Shown here piece by piece: positions 30,846-43,060 of a stretch of DNA of 64,000 nucleotides. The notes below the pieces were generated by a model that had not been told where the DNA came from, ran no database searches, and worked only from the letters and a program-made list of their open reading frames with translations. The stretch is from Margaritifera margaritifera (lineage: Eukaryota; Mollusca; Bivalvia; Unionida; Margaritiferidae), in NCBI GenBank assembly GCA_029931535.1, contig JAQPZY010001448.1:1736001-1800000 (forward strand), given 5' to 3'. The first letter of the stretch is position 1, and each line of letters begins with the position of its first letter. The position numbers and the translations under genes are program-made.

Positions 30846-31467
30846 TAGTTAAAATTTTACATAAGACCAAGGTATAATTCTTCTTGGATCATAATAAGTG
30901 ACATTGATTATTGATTCACAGAATTCTTTGAAAATGGCATATGTCAAAACCTGAATTTTAAACGAACATAAAAGGCACTTTCTGTTTGAATCAATGCACC
31001 ATCAAATCAAGTTTAGTCGAATGTCCAGAGTTTGCACTGTAAGATTGGTAATAAAAGAAACTTTGCAATTTCTTTTTCAAAATGACTTCAATTAAATTTT
31101 GTAAAAGAACATTTCAGTCCCGGGTAAGGTGAAGTTAAACCAGTTATGGGGCGATAACAAAAACCTGAGTAAAAAATAAACATTCTTTTTCATTTCAAAA
31201 TTATCGAAATATATTCTTGAAAATTTAACAAAATTTTAAAAAAGAAGGCCGTTGAAGCATAACAGCTATTAACGACCCTTTTTATATGGACCAAGGTGAA
31301 CATTTAGAGGTACTATTTGTTTATTTTTAATTCAAGAATTTGCGTTTAAGCATCAAATTTGGTTTAAAAATTCGTTGTTATTATGCAGTGATTTCTTGTA
31401 CGTTTACTGGAAGTAAGATAGCCACCTTTGAGAAGAGGCATAGATAATTTCATTGGAGCGATTGGAG
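30846..31467. other. No gene recognised
   Basis: AT-rich, nothing definable. Confidence 0.4.
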
Positions 31468-31776
31468 GGAAATAAAGGGTAATTTTGGCCACAACGTGTG
31501 CGGGCATCCAGGGGTATGTGACGAGGCTGCTGAAAAATATAATTGCAAGAAATATAGTGTCAAACGTTTCATGCAAGGCGACATATGCTTGAAAAATTTT
31601 CATCATAAGTTTCGAGCTCAAACAAAAACTCAAAGTTATATAAAGGGCTTGGAATAATTCTTTCATATAGCCAAAAATGTACCTCCATCAGTGAAATGTA
31701 GCAACAAGGAAAGTAATTTTGAAGTTATTCACAATATACTTACAAATTGTCCATTTCAACAAATAAACTTGAGCTA
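31468..31776 (+). pseudogene. Possible decayed coding segment, unknown
   Basis: One + frame is open for 62 codons (31468-31653), then, after one TAA, for 40 more. It contains a Cys-rich stretch (VCGHPGVCDEAAEKYNCKK) that looks like real protein. A competing 100-codon antisense frame (31364-31666) is hydrophobic and lacks support. Neither matches a family I know. Confidence 0.25.
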
Positions 31777-32639
31777 GAGTTTTGTACTTAAACAGTTTTT
31801 AGAACATCTAAAATGATTTCCAGCCGGTAAGAATTTCGTTTTATAAATGAGAAATAATAAAGGAATTCATTTCATAAGTCTGTTTTTTTTTCTTCTCCGA
31901 ATTGAATATAAAAACATTCTGGAATTCCAATAGGATGCTTGAATGGTCGAACACTGCGCAACAAATAAAATTTACTATACATATGCAGCCCTCATTTATC
32001 TTCATCTTCATCTGATTACTTTCCATCATGAGTTAATGTTTTTGAAAGTAACTTATCGACTAGACAATTAAAACTGCTGCGGTTTCAAGCTAAGTGGTAT
32101 GCCGAAGCAGATTATTGACGTAGACGACCAGTAAGACGACAAATTAATAATTTGCATTTCAATTCTGCTGGTGTTTCCTTTATTGGACTATTTCGATGAT
32201 TTTATCATTCTAGCCAGAGAATATAAACACAGAAGAAAATGCAGGAAATATTTCAGGATCTTTTGAAAATATTGTTTCATATTTTCTGAATATTATTACG
32301 ATAAACATATTTTCAAAGTTAGCTATCTAATACAATATCGATTTAATGTAAGAAGATATTAGAGCGTATTTTAATTAATACATTACATTATTTTAATTAA
32401 TACATTATTTAATAATTAATACAAATGCTTACTAGAATATGTCCGTAACTATAGGTACTCTACAAAAATAACCCACGACCCTTTCTCGTTGTAGAGGTAA
32501 TATTCCTAACAGTTTTAAATTACTTAGCTTGCAAGAAAATAGTTCAGCATGAAATTTAAAAGTAAATCTTTCTAATTTTAACATTAAAATACAAGCTGAA
32601 CCATGTGTCATTCACTTCATGATTTTCTACATTATGACG
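31777..32639. other. No gene recognised
   Basis: AT-rich, short frames only. Confidence 0.4.
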
Positions 32640-32785
32640 AAATTTAAAAAATTCGAATTGTTTCGGTATATCAGCGCATTTACCCGATTCAATTTCATTT
32701 GTCTACACTCGCTAAAATTTTGTAAAACGACATCTAATTTTCATAGTTTACAATATATAACCTCTCACGTTTTTACTGGTATGCT

Positions 32786-32998
32786 ATGACTTCATTGATT
32801 TTAGCGGGTATCAATTTTCGTGGTTTTGTGAAAAATGACATTTTCGTCGGTATTCAAATTTGTGGAGCGGAGAACGGCTCTTATTCTTTAGAAAAATGGA
32901 TCATTGTTCGTTGCGTCTTTAATTCTTGGTTTGTAGCAACAACGAAATTCACGAAATTTGTTACCGTACGAAATTTGGTACCCTATAAAAAATAATGA
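32786..32998. mobile_element. Probable small insertion with inverted TTTTCGTGG motifs
   Basis: Absent from the inverted copy at 59.7 kb, where the flanks are continuous. It holds CAATTTTCGTGGTTTTG and, in inverse sense, TTCACGAAATTTGTTACC, as in non-autonomous palindromic elements. A 69-codon frame inside is not convincing. Confidence 0.5.
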
Positions 32999-33004
32999 AT
33001 TCAT

Positions 33005-33765
33005 AATAAATGCCGTTATAAACATCATTAACGCCTTGGCAGTCAAAGTGGAATAAAAACAATAAGAATATTTGTAAGGAAGGCACACCGAGTCAAATTA
33101 AAACATCGTGAACATCTTGGCACGCAAGGTGGAATAATATACAATAATAACATTATAGAGGAATGTACACCGAGTCAAACGATAAACATCATGAACACCT
33201 TGGTACCCAACGTGGAATAATATACAATAATAATATTATAGAGGAATGTACACCGAGTCAAATGATAAACATCGTGAACACCTTGGTACGCAAGGTGGAA
33301 TAATATACAATAATAACATTATAGAGGAATGTACACCGAGTCAAACGATAAACATCGTGAACACCTTGGTACCCAACGTGGAATAATATACAATAATAAT
33401 ATTATAGAGGAATGTACACCGAGTCAAATGATAAACATCGTGAACACCTTGGCACTCAGAGTGGAATAATATACAATAATAATATTACAGAGGATGGTAC
33501 ACCGAGTCAAATGATAAACATCATGAACACCTTGGCACTCAAAGTGGAATAATATACGATGATAATATTATAGAGGAAGGCACACCGAGTCAAATGATAA
33601 ACATCGTGAACGCATTGGCACGCAAAGTGGAATAATATACAATGATAATATTATAGAGGAAGGCACACCGAGTCAAATGATAAAGATCGTGAACACCTTG
33701 GCACTCAAAGTGGAATAATATACAATAAAAATATTATACAGGAAGGCACACTGAATCAAATGATA
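33005..33765. repeat. 84-bp satellite, about 9 copies
   Basis: The unit contains GGAATAATATACAATAATAA, ATTATAGAGGAATGTACACC, GAGTCAAATGATAAACATCG and TGAACACCTTGG. One diverged monomer sits at the matching place in the inverted copy (59610-59695). Confidence 0.93.
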
Positions 33766-34602
33766 ATTAATTGATATTGAAGCTCCTCAAAACTAAGCTC
33801 GAAAAAATGTTTTATGAAAAAAATGTATGATTTAAGATAACATGAATGATGTTACAGTATATGTATTTTGTTATAGCTAACGGTGGTCTAAAAATCTTCG
33901 GACCAGAATATACTGAGTTGTCGGCAGGAGTGCTTCGTGACTCTACAGGACTTGACATCATTTGAGAGCACAATTTTCTCCAAAATGGAGCCCAAAATTT
34001 AAAAACATTTATTCTTAGCAAAGGACATTGCTTTAATTATTTTGTTTATGGAAGTTAAACACGCATAAAATGCCACGTGTTTCTCTCTTAATTTTAGAAA
34101 TATTTCCTTGAAGACAAAAGAAAACACTCGAACACGTAATTGTTTTCTCATTTTTAACATAGTTTTTTTTTTGCAATATATGAAAGTCTGCCGTCATTTT
34201 ATTAACAAATGAAATCGTTCATAAAATAACAAAATAAAAAACTTTTAAACTTAAAGTGAAATCTAGAAAAATTAAATCTATAGTGAAATGAGATGGCATG
34301 CACAAGTTAGGAGAAGCAGATAATTTCCATGACATGATCGGAATAAATGTAGCTACTTGAATGTGTACAGCAATAAAGCAATATCTGACCTAATGAAGTC
34401 ATTAATCTAAATAAACGTAACACAATGTCAAAAAGCTAAAACTTATTCATCGAAAAGGTTTAATTGAACAGCAAATATTCTGCTCCTAACAATAACATTA
34501 AAAATCAGTTATAATGCTTTTATTGATATACATGACTATGCACGCTGATATGATAATTGTATTGAGTTTAGTAGAAAAAGTAGTGGATATCAGACACACA
34601 GA

Positions 34603-34605
<3 letters not shown>

Positions 34606-34672
<67 letters not shown>
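34606..34672. repeat. (TA)n microsatellite
   Basis: About 33 TA units inside the large dispersed segment. Confidence 0.98.
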
Positions 34673-34674
<2 letters not shown>

Positions 34675-34920
34675 GAAAAATATGGAGATTATTTGCCCAC
34701 TGGAATGTAAATAATTAGATCGAGAAATTTTGAGAATTTCAAATTCCATTTCTGTCATTATATCCACTACTCTAAAATTACCGGACCAGTCTGACTCGAG
34801 AGAATTATTTCACAAATTAAAAATTGCTAGACCAGTCAGACTATGCAGAAAATTAGCTGACACAAAATAATATAAAATGTAAGCACATCATAAATAATGG
34901 AAGAGAGTTGATACAAGTAT

Positions 34921-35525
34921 TTCATAAAGATCAAAAAGAAAGTAACAATAGTATAAAAGGCGGAAGTTCTCAATCAGACAACGAGTTTAAACCGGTTTAG
35001 ACATCATCGTACCCATATGCGAGAGCATATCTAGAACACTGATGAATTTATAAAGTAGTCATCCGGTCAACATTTTTTAAACATCTTTATGCTCTTTATA
35101 GGAGAACATCTCTAGAATGTTAATACTCGGCTAAAGTATAATTTCATATAAAATAGCTACTTTTTAAAACAATACTTTGGCTTCGTACAAGATGGGTAAG
35201 TATGGTTTTCATTCCTCTTTGAGTTCTTCAATTTCAGGCGTGCCACTTCTTATTTTCAAGCCATTTTCACGTTGCAAGACCTTCCTTTGCGTGCAATTAA
35301 TAAAAATATACATCAATATAATTCATATACCGTCACTAATTTGCATGTTTTCTCTTACCGTGTCATCCATTTCAGGGTATATGACTATATGTGTCTGATA
35401 TTAAATGTTCTTACTAACCGCAGCCTAAGTTTCTCTTTCAAGACTGACCTTCTTTAAGATCAGTTTCCTTCAGTTCATTACGTCCTGCCCATCTTGGTTC
35501 CCGCATTTACACTGATACTCAAATT

Positions 35526-35528
<3 letters not shown>
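34921..35528. other. No gene recognised
   Basis: Overlapping + frames of 61-73 codons at 35177-35457 have no recognisable domain. Confidence 0.4.

Positions 35529-35609
<81 letters not shown>
35529..35609. repeat. (TA)n microsatellite
   Basis: About 40 TA units, followed by a degenerate TATGGGTGTGGATG tract. Confidence 0.98.
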
Positions 35610-35611
<2 letters not shown>

Positions 35612-36079
35612 GTATATATATATGGGTGTGGATGTGGTTGTGGGTGTTGGGTTAGAATAGTTTACTTTCGCAAAGAAATTATTCGATTTGTGAAATTCAG
35701 CTAAGATTCAACATTTCAGCTTTGGTGTACACTCAATACTACGCCCGTCCTCTATATTTGAGTAGTTTCTAATCTGTCTGGATTTATAATTTCTAAAACA
35801 ATTACGGTGGCTGTCAGTACTACTTTCGATTATCTGTTCTCCATTTTTCTACAAGAGAAATAAGTAAAACTATTGACATACAAAGAGGTATGTATGTTAT
35901 CAGAAAAAAGCCTGTTTGTTGTTGCAATTCTTCATAATACTCAAGTGAATCAAGCCGAAGGCATTATTAGAAAATATGTTATATTTAATGGATGTATCTA
36001 TCTCCCCGGATATATACCTTTCTGATCAAGTCATATTCAATTCTACTGGTCGCGCACATGATTCGATTATGCCTTGGTC

Positions 36080-36760
36080 ATGCGTATGCCATCCTGTCTC
36101 CATAGTCCAGCGTTGTATGTTATCAGTTGTTTGTTATCGCTACGACATTTAAACTGCTTGGAACATTGGCATACAGTTTCATCCAGAAGTCTAGCTGATC
36201 CGAATGAAAATGGTACTCTTCAGACATCCAACATGGCTGCCATGGTGATCATCTTAAAATTTTATCATCACTACTCCTTCTGAATAGATTGGTTTTTTAC
36301 TTTGGCCCTTGATGAAAATGGTCCCAATTTGATGGTCAACATGGTCGCTATTGCGACTATCTTGAACATCTTCTTATATATCCTCCTTGTGAACAAATGG
36401 TTCAACGAACATGGAGCTTTAATTAACTAACATGCTTCTTATGATATATGGTTGGTCCCGAATTCAAATGGCGCTGATCTGATTTCCATAATAGTTGCTA
36501 ACGCGGCCATCATAAAATAATATTGTCGTCGCTACTCTTCCTGAATGCATTTACACATTGACTTAAAGTTTCACCTAAAATACTTTTTATGAAATGTATC
36601 TGGTTCTAGATGAAAATCTTGTATTTTGCAACTCTTCCCGCACGAATGGTTGCTTTGACATGAGGTCTTCGTTTAAAGATTGACTGATATTTAGTTAGTT
36701 CTGCATGAAGATGGTGCTGATCTGATCTCCACAATCACCGTCATGGCTATCTGTGTTAAA
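36080..36760. repeat. Degenerate repeat with GGC(T/C)GCCAT...CATCTT blocks
   Basis: A block of about 130 bp (GCTGCCATGGTGATCATCTT then CTACTCCTTCTGAATAGATT) recurs diverged at about 36345, 36490 and 36735. It is a decayed interspersed-repeat array of unknown class; no open frame survives. Confidence 0.5.
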
Positions 36761-37045
36761 TCATTCTTTTTCTGCAACTGGGACATGTAATAGTGTTAGC
36801 TGTTAACTTGTTGTCAGTAATTTTTGTGTTAAAATCATGCAATAGAATTTTAATTCTTGATCATTCTGTTGGATTCTTCTGAAATTGTTTAGTTTGATAT
36901 TGTAAAGTATTGTTGTCTTCAAGAGATGTCTTTATTTGCGAGATATCACTACCCAAAGAACCCAAAGAATATATCTCAGATAACACTACCCAAAGAATAT
37001 ATCTCACACTTTATCCGTTCTTCGATTGGTTGTAAATATTGTCAG

Positions 37046-37247
37046 ATGTTTGGTATTTCCTCGCCTTTGTCAAGGTCTCCATTCGGGAAAATATCTGCTC
37101 TTCTCCTTACTGATTGTAGGTCTTTGACAGCAGTAGAGAAGGTATTTAATCGCTGTCTGAACAATTTGTGTTCATCTAAAAGCTTTCTTCTTATATCATC
37201 AACCAGTATTGGCAGCTCTGAGACTTTGTTAGTTCTCCCAGTACCAC
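37046..37247 (-). pseudogene. Orphan exon-like coding fragment, unknown protein
   Basis: On the minus strand an AG acceptor (TTTAACAG) is followed by 67 open codons that look strongly protein-like: VSELPILVDDIRRKLLDEH, then VKDLQSVRRRADIFPNGD, ending at TGA; the frame continues for about 20 more codons after it. There is no ATG. The mix of charged and hydrophobic residues suggests helices. I do not recognise the family; it may be a remnant of a mobile-element or virus-like gene. A direct duplication (CCCAAAGAATATATCTCA type) follows at about 36955-37005. Confidence 0.4.
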
Positions 37248-37408
37248 ACTGTTAAACAGCAGTGAATTTATTGTCTTCATTTTCTTTCCATTTTTTTAAA
37301 TACTTTATACTGTTACCTTTCAGAGCCTTTCGTAACTGAATTATCAAACACTTCTATGTACAGACTAACTATTAACTGCATTAAATGTTTGTACTGGATC
37401 TGCGAAAT

Positions 37409-37411
<3 letters not shown>

Positions 37412-37456
<45 letters not shown>

Positions 37457-37467
37457 TAATAATAATG
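37412..37467. repeat. (AAT)n microsatellite, LINE tail
   Basis: About 15 perfect AAT units then imperfect ones; it lies exactly at the 3' end of the minus-strand LINE. Confidence 0.95.
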
Positions 37468-38419
37468 AAGACTTAGTACAGCTCTTAATCTTTAGAAGCT
37501 CTAAGCGCTTTACAATATTAGTCAACACATAAGGACATATGTATGGGCACGATTACAAAAACAAACACCATGATATTACAAACAAAAATAAAACATGCTG
37601 AAACAAATTTAGCTAAGGAAACATTGCTAAGTTTTAAGTCTGTTCTTGCAGTCGAAATATGTAAGTTTTAAGAGCACTCTTGAATGCGATCACAGTGTCA
37701 TTATGTCTAAGTTCAACAGGCAAATTGTTCCGGGTAGCTAGGCCCTGGTACCCAAAAGAACGTTGTCCGTGGGACTTCGTTTTGATTGTGGGAATAATAA
37801 GAATACGAGTGTCGGAAGATGAGCGTAAGTATCTAGACTTATTGTACGCATGTGTGAGGTCCTATAGGTATTTTGGAGTCAACGAAATGTAGCATAGAGA
37901 ACAGATTTTGTGCTTGATTCTAACCAGTGGAGGGTACATAGCAGGGGGAGGAGAGCTCCGTTCTTGGTACTCTAAGGTTGATCCGAGCAGCTGTGTTTTA
38001 AACTTTTTTAAGTTTCTGTAGAAGATACTGAGACGAACCAGATAAAAGAGAATTACAATAGTCAAGTCTAGAGAGTACTAAGGAACACACTAGTGTTTTA
38101 GTGGCATCAGCTGAAAGAAAATCGCGAATGGAGCTTATACGTCTCAGCTCCAGATATGCAGTCTTGCATATGTCATGACATGTTGGTGTAATGAAAGAGT
38201 ACTGTTGAGAGTGACACCTAGGTTTCGTACCGATTGTGTAAATTTAATGTTGGTGTTGCTGATACTTATTGTTTGATGTAAAGGATGGGAACGAGAAAGT
38301 CGATGTGTGGTGATCAGAATGGTTTCATTTTTATCATCATTCATCTGCAGCTTGTTACATGTCATCCATGACTTCACATCGGAAATGCACTTCTCTATGC
38401 GTTGGATGCTAGCATGAAC

Positions 38420-38883
38420 TTAAGTTGGGTGGCTAGATTTGTATATTGGGGTATCATCGGCGTACAATAGGTGAGACACCGGATGACGATCTATGACACT
38501 TGAGAGAGGCTGAGTGTATACAATGAAGAGAACGGATCGAAGAACAGAACCCTGTGGAACACCAAAACATAGATCAACTGGGCTGAAATGTTTTCCATTT
38601 ATGGACACAATTTGTGTCCTGTCGACCAAGTATGACCTGAATCGTAATAAGGAAAGTAATATATCATTGTCTCTTGTGTCAAATGCTGCAGACAAGTCAA
38701 GGATGTGAGAACTGTAATCTTTGCACTATCCAAAGCAGAGAGAAGGCCGTTAACTACTTTTAGAAGGGCAGTTTCGGTACTGTGGCGAGGGCGATGTACA
38801 GACTGTAAATTGCTAAAAAGACTATTTAAATTCAGATGAGATACCAGCTGGGACAGAACAACTTTTTCTAAGATTTTTGACAT
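38420..38883 (-). pseudogene. LINE reverse transcriptase fragment
   Basis: Two overlapping minus-strand frames (38883-38599 and 38695-38420) together hold RT motifs: RPRHSTETALLKV, an AFDT stretch carrying the first Asp, GVPQGSVL and LLYADDT. A frameshift lies near 38690. The YADD catalytic box is intact, but the gene is not. Confidence 0.85.
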
Positions 38884-39320
38884 GAATTAGAAACAAGGCG
38901 GTTGTTTATTTTAAATTCGTCAGGGTCAAACGTTGGTTTCTTCAACAGAGGCTATACAATGGCAGTTTTGAAAAATTATGGGAATCCCAGATGAGAGAGA
39001 AGTATTAATAACATCGGTTAGTGAATGCAGTATTGAATCTATGCACTCAAGCAGCAGTGATGTCGGAATCGGATTAAATTCACATGACTTTGGGGCACTC
39101 TTCATCAGGATTGTACATAAGAAATCCGTTGTCAAGCTGATCTGGAACGATTTTCACTTTGTCACGGAAGAATTTGCAAACTGGTCATGAAGTTCGAAGG
39201 TTGTTGGAAGTGGTGTACATTTGTTCCTTGACTTTAGCTTGTTAGTAATATAGAAGAGCTCTTTGCAGCTGGAGCTTTCAGTGATCTTAGTACTGAAATA
39301 GGTTGATGTCGTTGCATGAG

Positions 39321-39950
39321 CTATGTATGTGACATTCTCCTTAGCTGCTTCATAGATTTGTTTATGATTAGTAAGACCAGATGAAAGCTAAAGCCTCTCA
39401 GCCTTACGGCGTTCTCTTTTAGCAGGGCGAAGCTGGTCCCTAACACTACTATACCATGGAGAACACTTCTGAATGGATACTCTGCACTGAGTTGCTGGGG
39501 CATGTTGGTCAAGCAATGAACGCAACACTTATCAAGTTGTTCTGCTGTAGGAGGTAACAAAGTTGTTAGGCTTGCTTGGATGGCATGCATTAGTTGGGTT
39601 CTATTAATCATATGGAGGTTTCTCTTAGTAGCAAACAAAGATGGAGGATTAGGAACTGATACTTCAAGATGGCATATGACACAGAGGTGATCTGATGCAA
39701 GTTCGTGGTACACAAATGAAGACTGTAGAATATTATCATCAGGTCTATGAAGAATAAAGTCTAAAATGTGACCATGTTTATGGGCGGGTTGGCTAACTGA
39801 CTGTTTGAGGTTGAGAACGTAAATGGAATCTAGGAATTTTGATGTGTATGGGTTTCCAGGACAGTCAAAGTGAAAGTTAAAATCTCCAAGAATAATCAGA
39901 CTGCCACCTATTGAATTTCCATATTCTAGGAGGTTAGAAAACTGTTCCAA
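39321..39950 (-). pseudogene. LINE endonuclease fragment
   Basis: The longest open part of the minus-strand LINE, about 209 codons. It covers the C-terminal half of an apurinic-type endonuclease with the LGDFNFHF strand (metal-binding Asp and Asn) and the ASDH motif (catalytic Asp-His), then the linker to the RT. In an intact element it would nick target DNA to prime reverse transcription. It is cut off from the start of the domain by frame changes near 39980-40030. Confidence 0.85.
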
Positions 39951-40870
39951 AAAGAGAGATTCAGTCAGCTTGTTTTTTCGACTAGGAGAAGTGCGGTAGA
40001 GGCAGAAAAAAATGGACTGACCATTGTTTCACTGTGAGGGTGGCTTGGACCAGTTCAAACGACATGTGGTCGAAATTGAAGTTTGCAGCGTAGTTAAGAC
40101 GGTGGAGTATGGAGTGGAGTATGGAGTTCTTTGCGATGACAGCATTTCCACCTCCGCGGGAGTGGCGGGGGAGCGACTTGATGGAGTAACGAACGGGGGG
40201 GGGGGGGGTTTAGAGGTTAGATTCGTGCACTTTGGCTCATCGATTGATGTTTTTAGCCATGTTTCTGTCAAGAAAAAGATGTCGGTATCCTGACCATTAA
40301 TTCAATATTTCTGTGCACTTTTCCGGTGGTCCAATTGATTGGGCGTTGAATAATGTGATGCACAGTGGTTGATCAGACTTAAAGGTTGATGATTGAAGAG
40401 GAATTTGAATTAAATTGCTGAAATTAACGGTCGATTTTTCAAATTGCTGTGAAGGAAAGGGCAAAAGGGAGATAACTGGAATTTTTCTTCCTGTTCTACG
40501 CTGGCCGGCTTTGAAACAATGTTTCTGCCGTTTACATTTAAGGGAAGATGAATGTAGTCCAAGGTCGTTTAGTCTAGTGCACCATGTAGTATGGAGCGCT
40601 GAGGGTGGGTATTTAATGCAGTTAATGAGGGTCTATCATAGCATAATGGCGGTATTTTCAACAGCAATAGCGCTTGTAGCAGTGGGGCAAGACGACTGAG
40701 AAAAAAATCTAAGTTTTCGTTTCTAAAAGAAATAGATGGAGAAACACATTCCAACAGAACAACCAATGCATGATGAACACAATAACCTAGACGAAGACAG
40801 TAAACGAACACATATATCATTAAAAAACAGCACAACACTCTGGAGAAGCTGCCTCAAGCATGTTAAGCGA

Positions 40871-41708
40871 TGACGGCCATCTTCATGCGGTTATTGTTAA
40901 AGTTCAAGTCAGTATTAATAGTTTCAGCTTATGCAACATATTTTTATCTGTTTCTGTTTCTGTTTTAAAATAAAAACAAAAGTCAATAGGACCTCTACAA
41001 GATATTTCTCCACTTATTCTGTAATTGATCTAAGCGATTTACCTTACATGGTAAGCATATGTTACACGCATAGAGTGAAAATCTATTAACTCTTCCATCT
41101 TCATTTCTGATACGGATACTCAATCTGTTAATTGTACTCCTGTGATATTTCTTGTTATGGACATTTGCATTGCAGGAAACAAAATTTCCGTGAAAAGCAT
41201 TTTTAGCTCGCACAAACCGTAGTAAACACGAATTAAAGTCAGTGTTATAATCCTTTTGAGTTACTGATTTGGTCGATGAAAATAATATTTTAATTGTTTG
41301 GTTTCCAACATCCGCAATCTGTATCAGATTCAGTATATACGTGTATAAAACTTCTCTGTCTGCTGTTACCTAACAATTTGTCATTGTAGTTGGTGATGCG
41401 CACTGTGTAATTAATACTTGGGGTGATTTAGCTTTTGAGATGTGTTTCAAACATTGGACACGAATACATTCTGTACTGTCACCATTCTCAATTATTCCCT
41501 CCTTGACAGTTTTCATATACATTTCAAGGCTGAAATAACCACCAGGAATTTAATCAGTCATTATTTCATTTTTGTCATTGATGTGAGAGAATATGTTGTT
41601 TTTCAGATCATCGGTAATATTGTAATACCTAACAACAAGATCTACTCTCTCTAATAAAATATATAGTTTGCCATTTTCTGTTATTAATTGGATTTGTAAA
41701 AAAAAATA
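40871..41708. other. No gene recognised
   Basis: A minus-strand frame of 72 codons (40995-41213) has no known domain. Confidence 0.4.
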
Positions 41709-42155
41709 TTGTTCAGGGATTTCATTGGTTTTAATATAGCTCTCATGTGGTGCAAAGAATGCACCATTAAATTATCAAGATATGAACGTTACCTAAAGAC
41801 AAGGACAATTCGTGTATGTTCGCCTGTGTTAAACATTTTTAAAGAAGGAATTAGGGGAAACAAGCGTAAGTTCCTTCTTTTTAATTTGCTTACCTTTAAG
41901 TTTCTCCAAGATATTGTTCTATTTTTCTTTTCGCAATACTTTTTCTGATAGTGTTATTTGTATTCCTTAGTATTTTTTAAACACGTTGATGATAAAAAAA
42001 ACTCTTCAAGGTTGATTGCATTTGTATTGATCGCTTTACTTATCGTATTATCCATATTGATCAATTTGGTGATGTCAGATGCTAGTATTTATCATGTTGT
42101 AAAACCTAGTTACGAATTATCTTATCATTCAATGCTTTTGAAACAATTCCTATAA
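41709..42155 (+). pseudogene. Broken membrane-protein-like frame, unknown
   Basis: Two frames in the same register (41709-41948 and 41958-42155) are separated only by TGA-TAG. The second has a clear hydrophobic helix (LIAFVLIALLIVLSILINLV); the first ends in a Phe/Leu-rich stretch. Both open at TTG, not ATG. No family recognised. Possibly a decayed gene of a mobile element. Confidence 0.25.
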
Positions 42156-42489
42156 CTGCTGTTCTAAATCCGGTGAAGATTAGTGGAACAACTATAAGTA
42201 GGTATTCCTGATAAACATAATACAGCTGCATAAACACCTAAACCAGCTGAAACTGTTTCCATACCTGCCCCTAATCAATTCATAAATTTGTACTCTACTT
42301 TGTATTGCTTATTGCTTTCTCAAACCTTTATAGAGTTCGATCTTCTTGATCGATAATTTGTAATATCTTTCTCTTTTTGTTCTGAATGGACAATCCGCAC
42401 TTCTTGTTTGGCAACAAGTCTGGTTCCTTTGGGACAACGCCAACAGCGGAGAAGTTTATGAATTTTCGCTCATTTGTCTAACAATAAAA

Positions 42490-43060
42490 GCTACTTTTTT
42501 ATTGAGTGTTAGGTAAAAGTCCATTTGCTATCGGATAGTCGATTGCGAAATGGCTATAAGAAACCAGAATTAGTTTTACAACTACTTCAATATTCTTTGT
42601 TGATGGGGGATTCATTTTAAACCTCAATCACTGTTTCAAAAGCATGCTGTAGGCATCAGTCAGAGAAGAGCTTAATATAGTTGGTAATATTTTTTGCTTC
42701 GCTCGACATCTTATTATATATTACCTGAAAAGTTAACAATGTATTTGTTTTACATTTGTTTGTACCGCGTTAATAATTTTGTCCGGTAAAAGTACGTGTG
42801 CTATAAGATAGTAGATTGTGAACTGACAAAGTGAAATTGGAATGCAATACAATTAACTTTGCAATTTAATTAATGTCCAATGTTGATGGTTGACCTATGA
42901 ACTTAATAAACAACCTTTTCAAAGCATGTTGAGTGTAACTGAAAGAACATTTAAGTCCAGCATGGAAAACATAGTTAATAATGTCTTTTGTGTCAACCAA
43001 CATCTTATTATTTATTACTTGAATAATAGGTTATCACATAGTGCAATAAATAGGAACCCA
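42490..43060 (+). repeat. 310-bp repeat family, tandem copies B and C
   Basis: Blocks GGTAAAAGTCCATTTGC (42511), TTTCAAAAGCATGCTGTA (42635), CGCTCGACATCTTATTATAT (42703), then GGTAAAAGTACGTGTGC (42785), TTTTCAAAGCATGTTGA (42916) and CAACATCTTATTATTTATTA (42999) define about two units. They match the single copy at 15.05-15.40 kb. Confidence 0.72.

Larger units (their letters stand above)
32640..34920 (+). repeat. Large dispersed segment, copy 1 (inverted at 58.79-59.87 kb)
   Basis: Blocks that match the reverse complement of 58790-59870 in order: AAAACGACATCTAATTTTCA and TTTTTACTGGTA (32.7 kb), the satellite monomer, TAAAAATCTTCGGACCAG (33.89 kb), GAGCACAATTTTCTCC (33.97 kb), GCAAAGGACATTG (34.02 kb), GCAATATCTGACCTAATGA (34.38 kb) and two GACCAGTC-type motifs (34.78-34.84 kb). 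This copy is enlarged by an insertion (about 32786-32998), a satellite expansion and a (TA)n tract. Confidence 0.82.
37411..40870 (-). mobile_element. CR1/L2/Rex1-like LINE, decayed, full domain order
   Basis: A non-LTR retrotransposon read right to left. The endonuclease starts near 40365 (FNAQSI, then TETWLK at about 40270), continues with LGDFNFHF and ASDHLCVI in the 39950-39321 frame, then the reverse transcriptase: STETALLKVVNGLL (about 38800), CFGVPQGSV (about 38560) and YADD at 38464-38453. The distal RT-end segment (LDYCNSLLSG, RSLRSSSDTR-like, AFKSALKTYIF-like) lies at 38080-37640. The (ATT)n tract at 37412-37467 is the expected 3' tail. Frameshifts and stops show it is dead. The 5' end near 40870 is approximate. 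Confidence 0.88.

Noticed and set aside
36926..37255. 109-codon + strand frame
   Set aside because: The opposite strand reads far more like protein and begins at an acceptor; the + frame is taken as its shadow.
40415..40838. Frames of 89-94 codons upstream of the LINE endonuclease as a separate gene
   Set aside because: They fall in the LINE 5' region on either strand and show no domain; a LINE leader or ORF1 trace is more likely.
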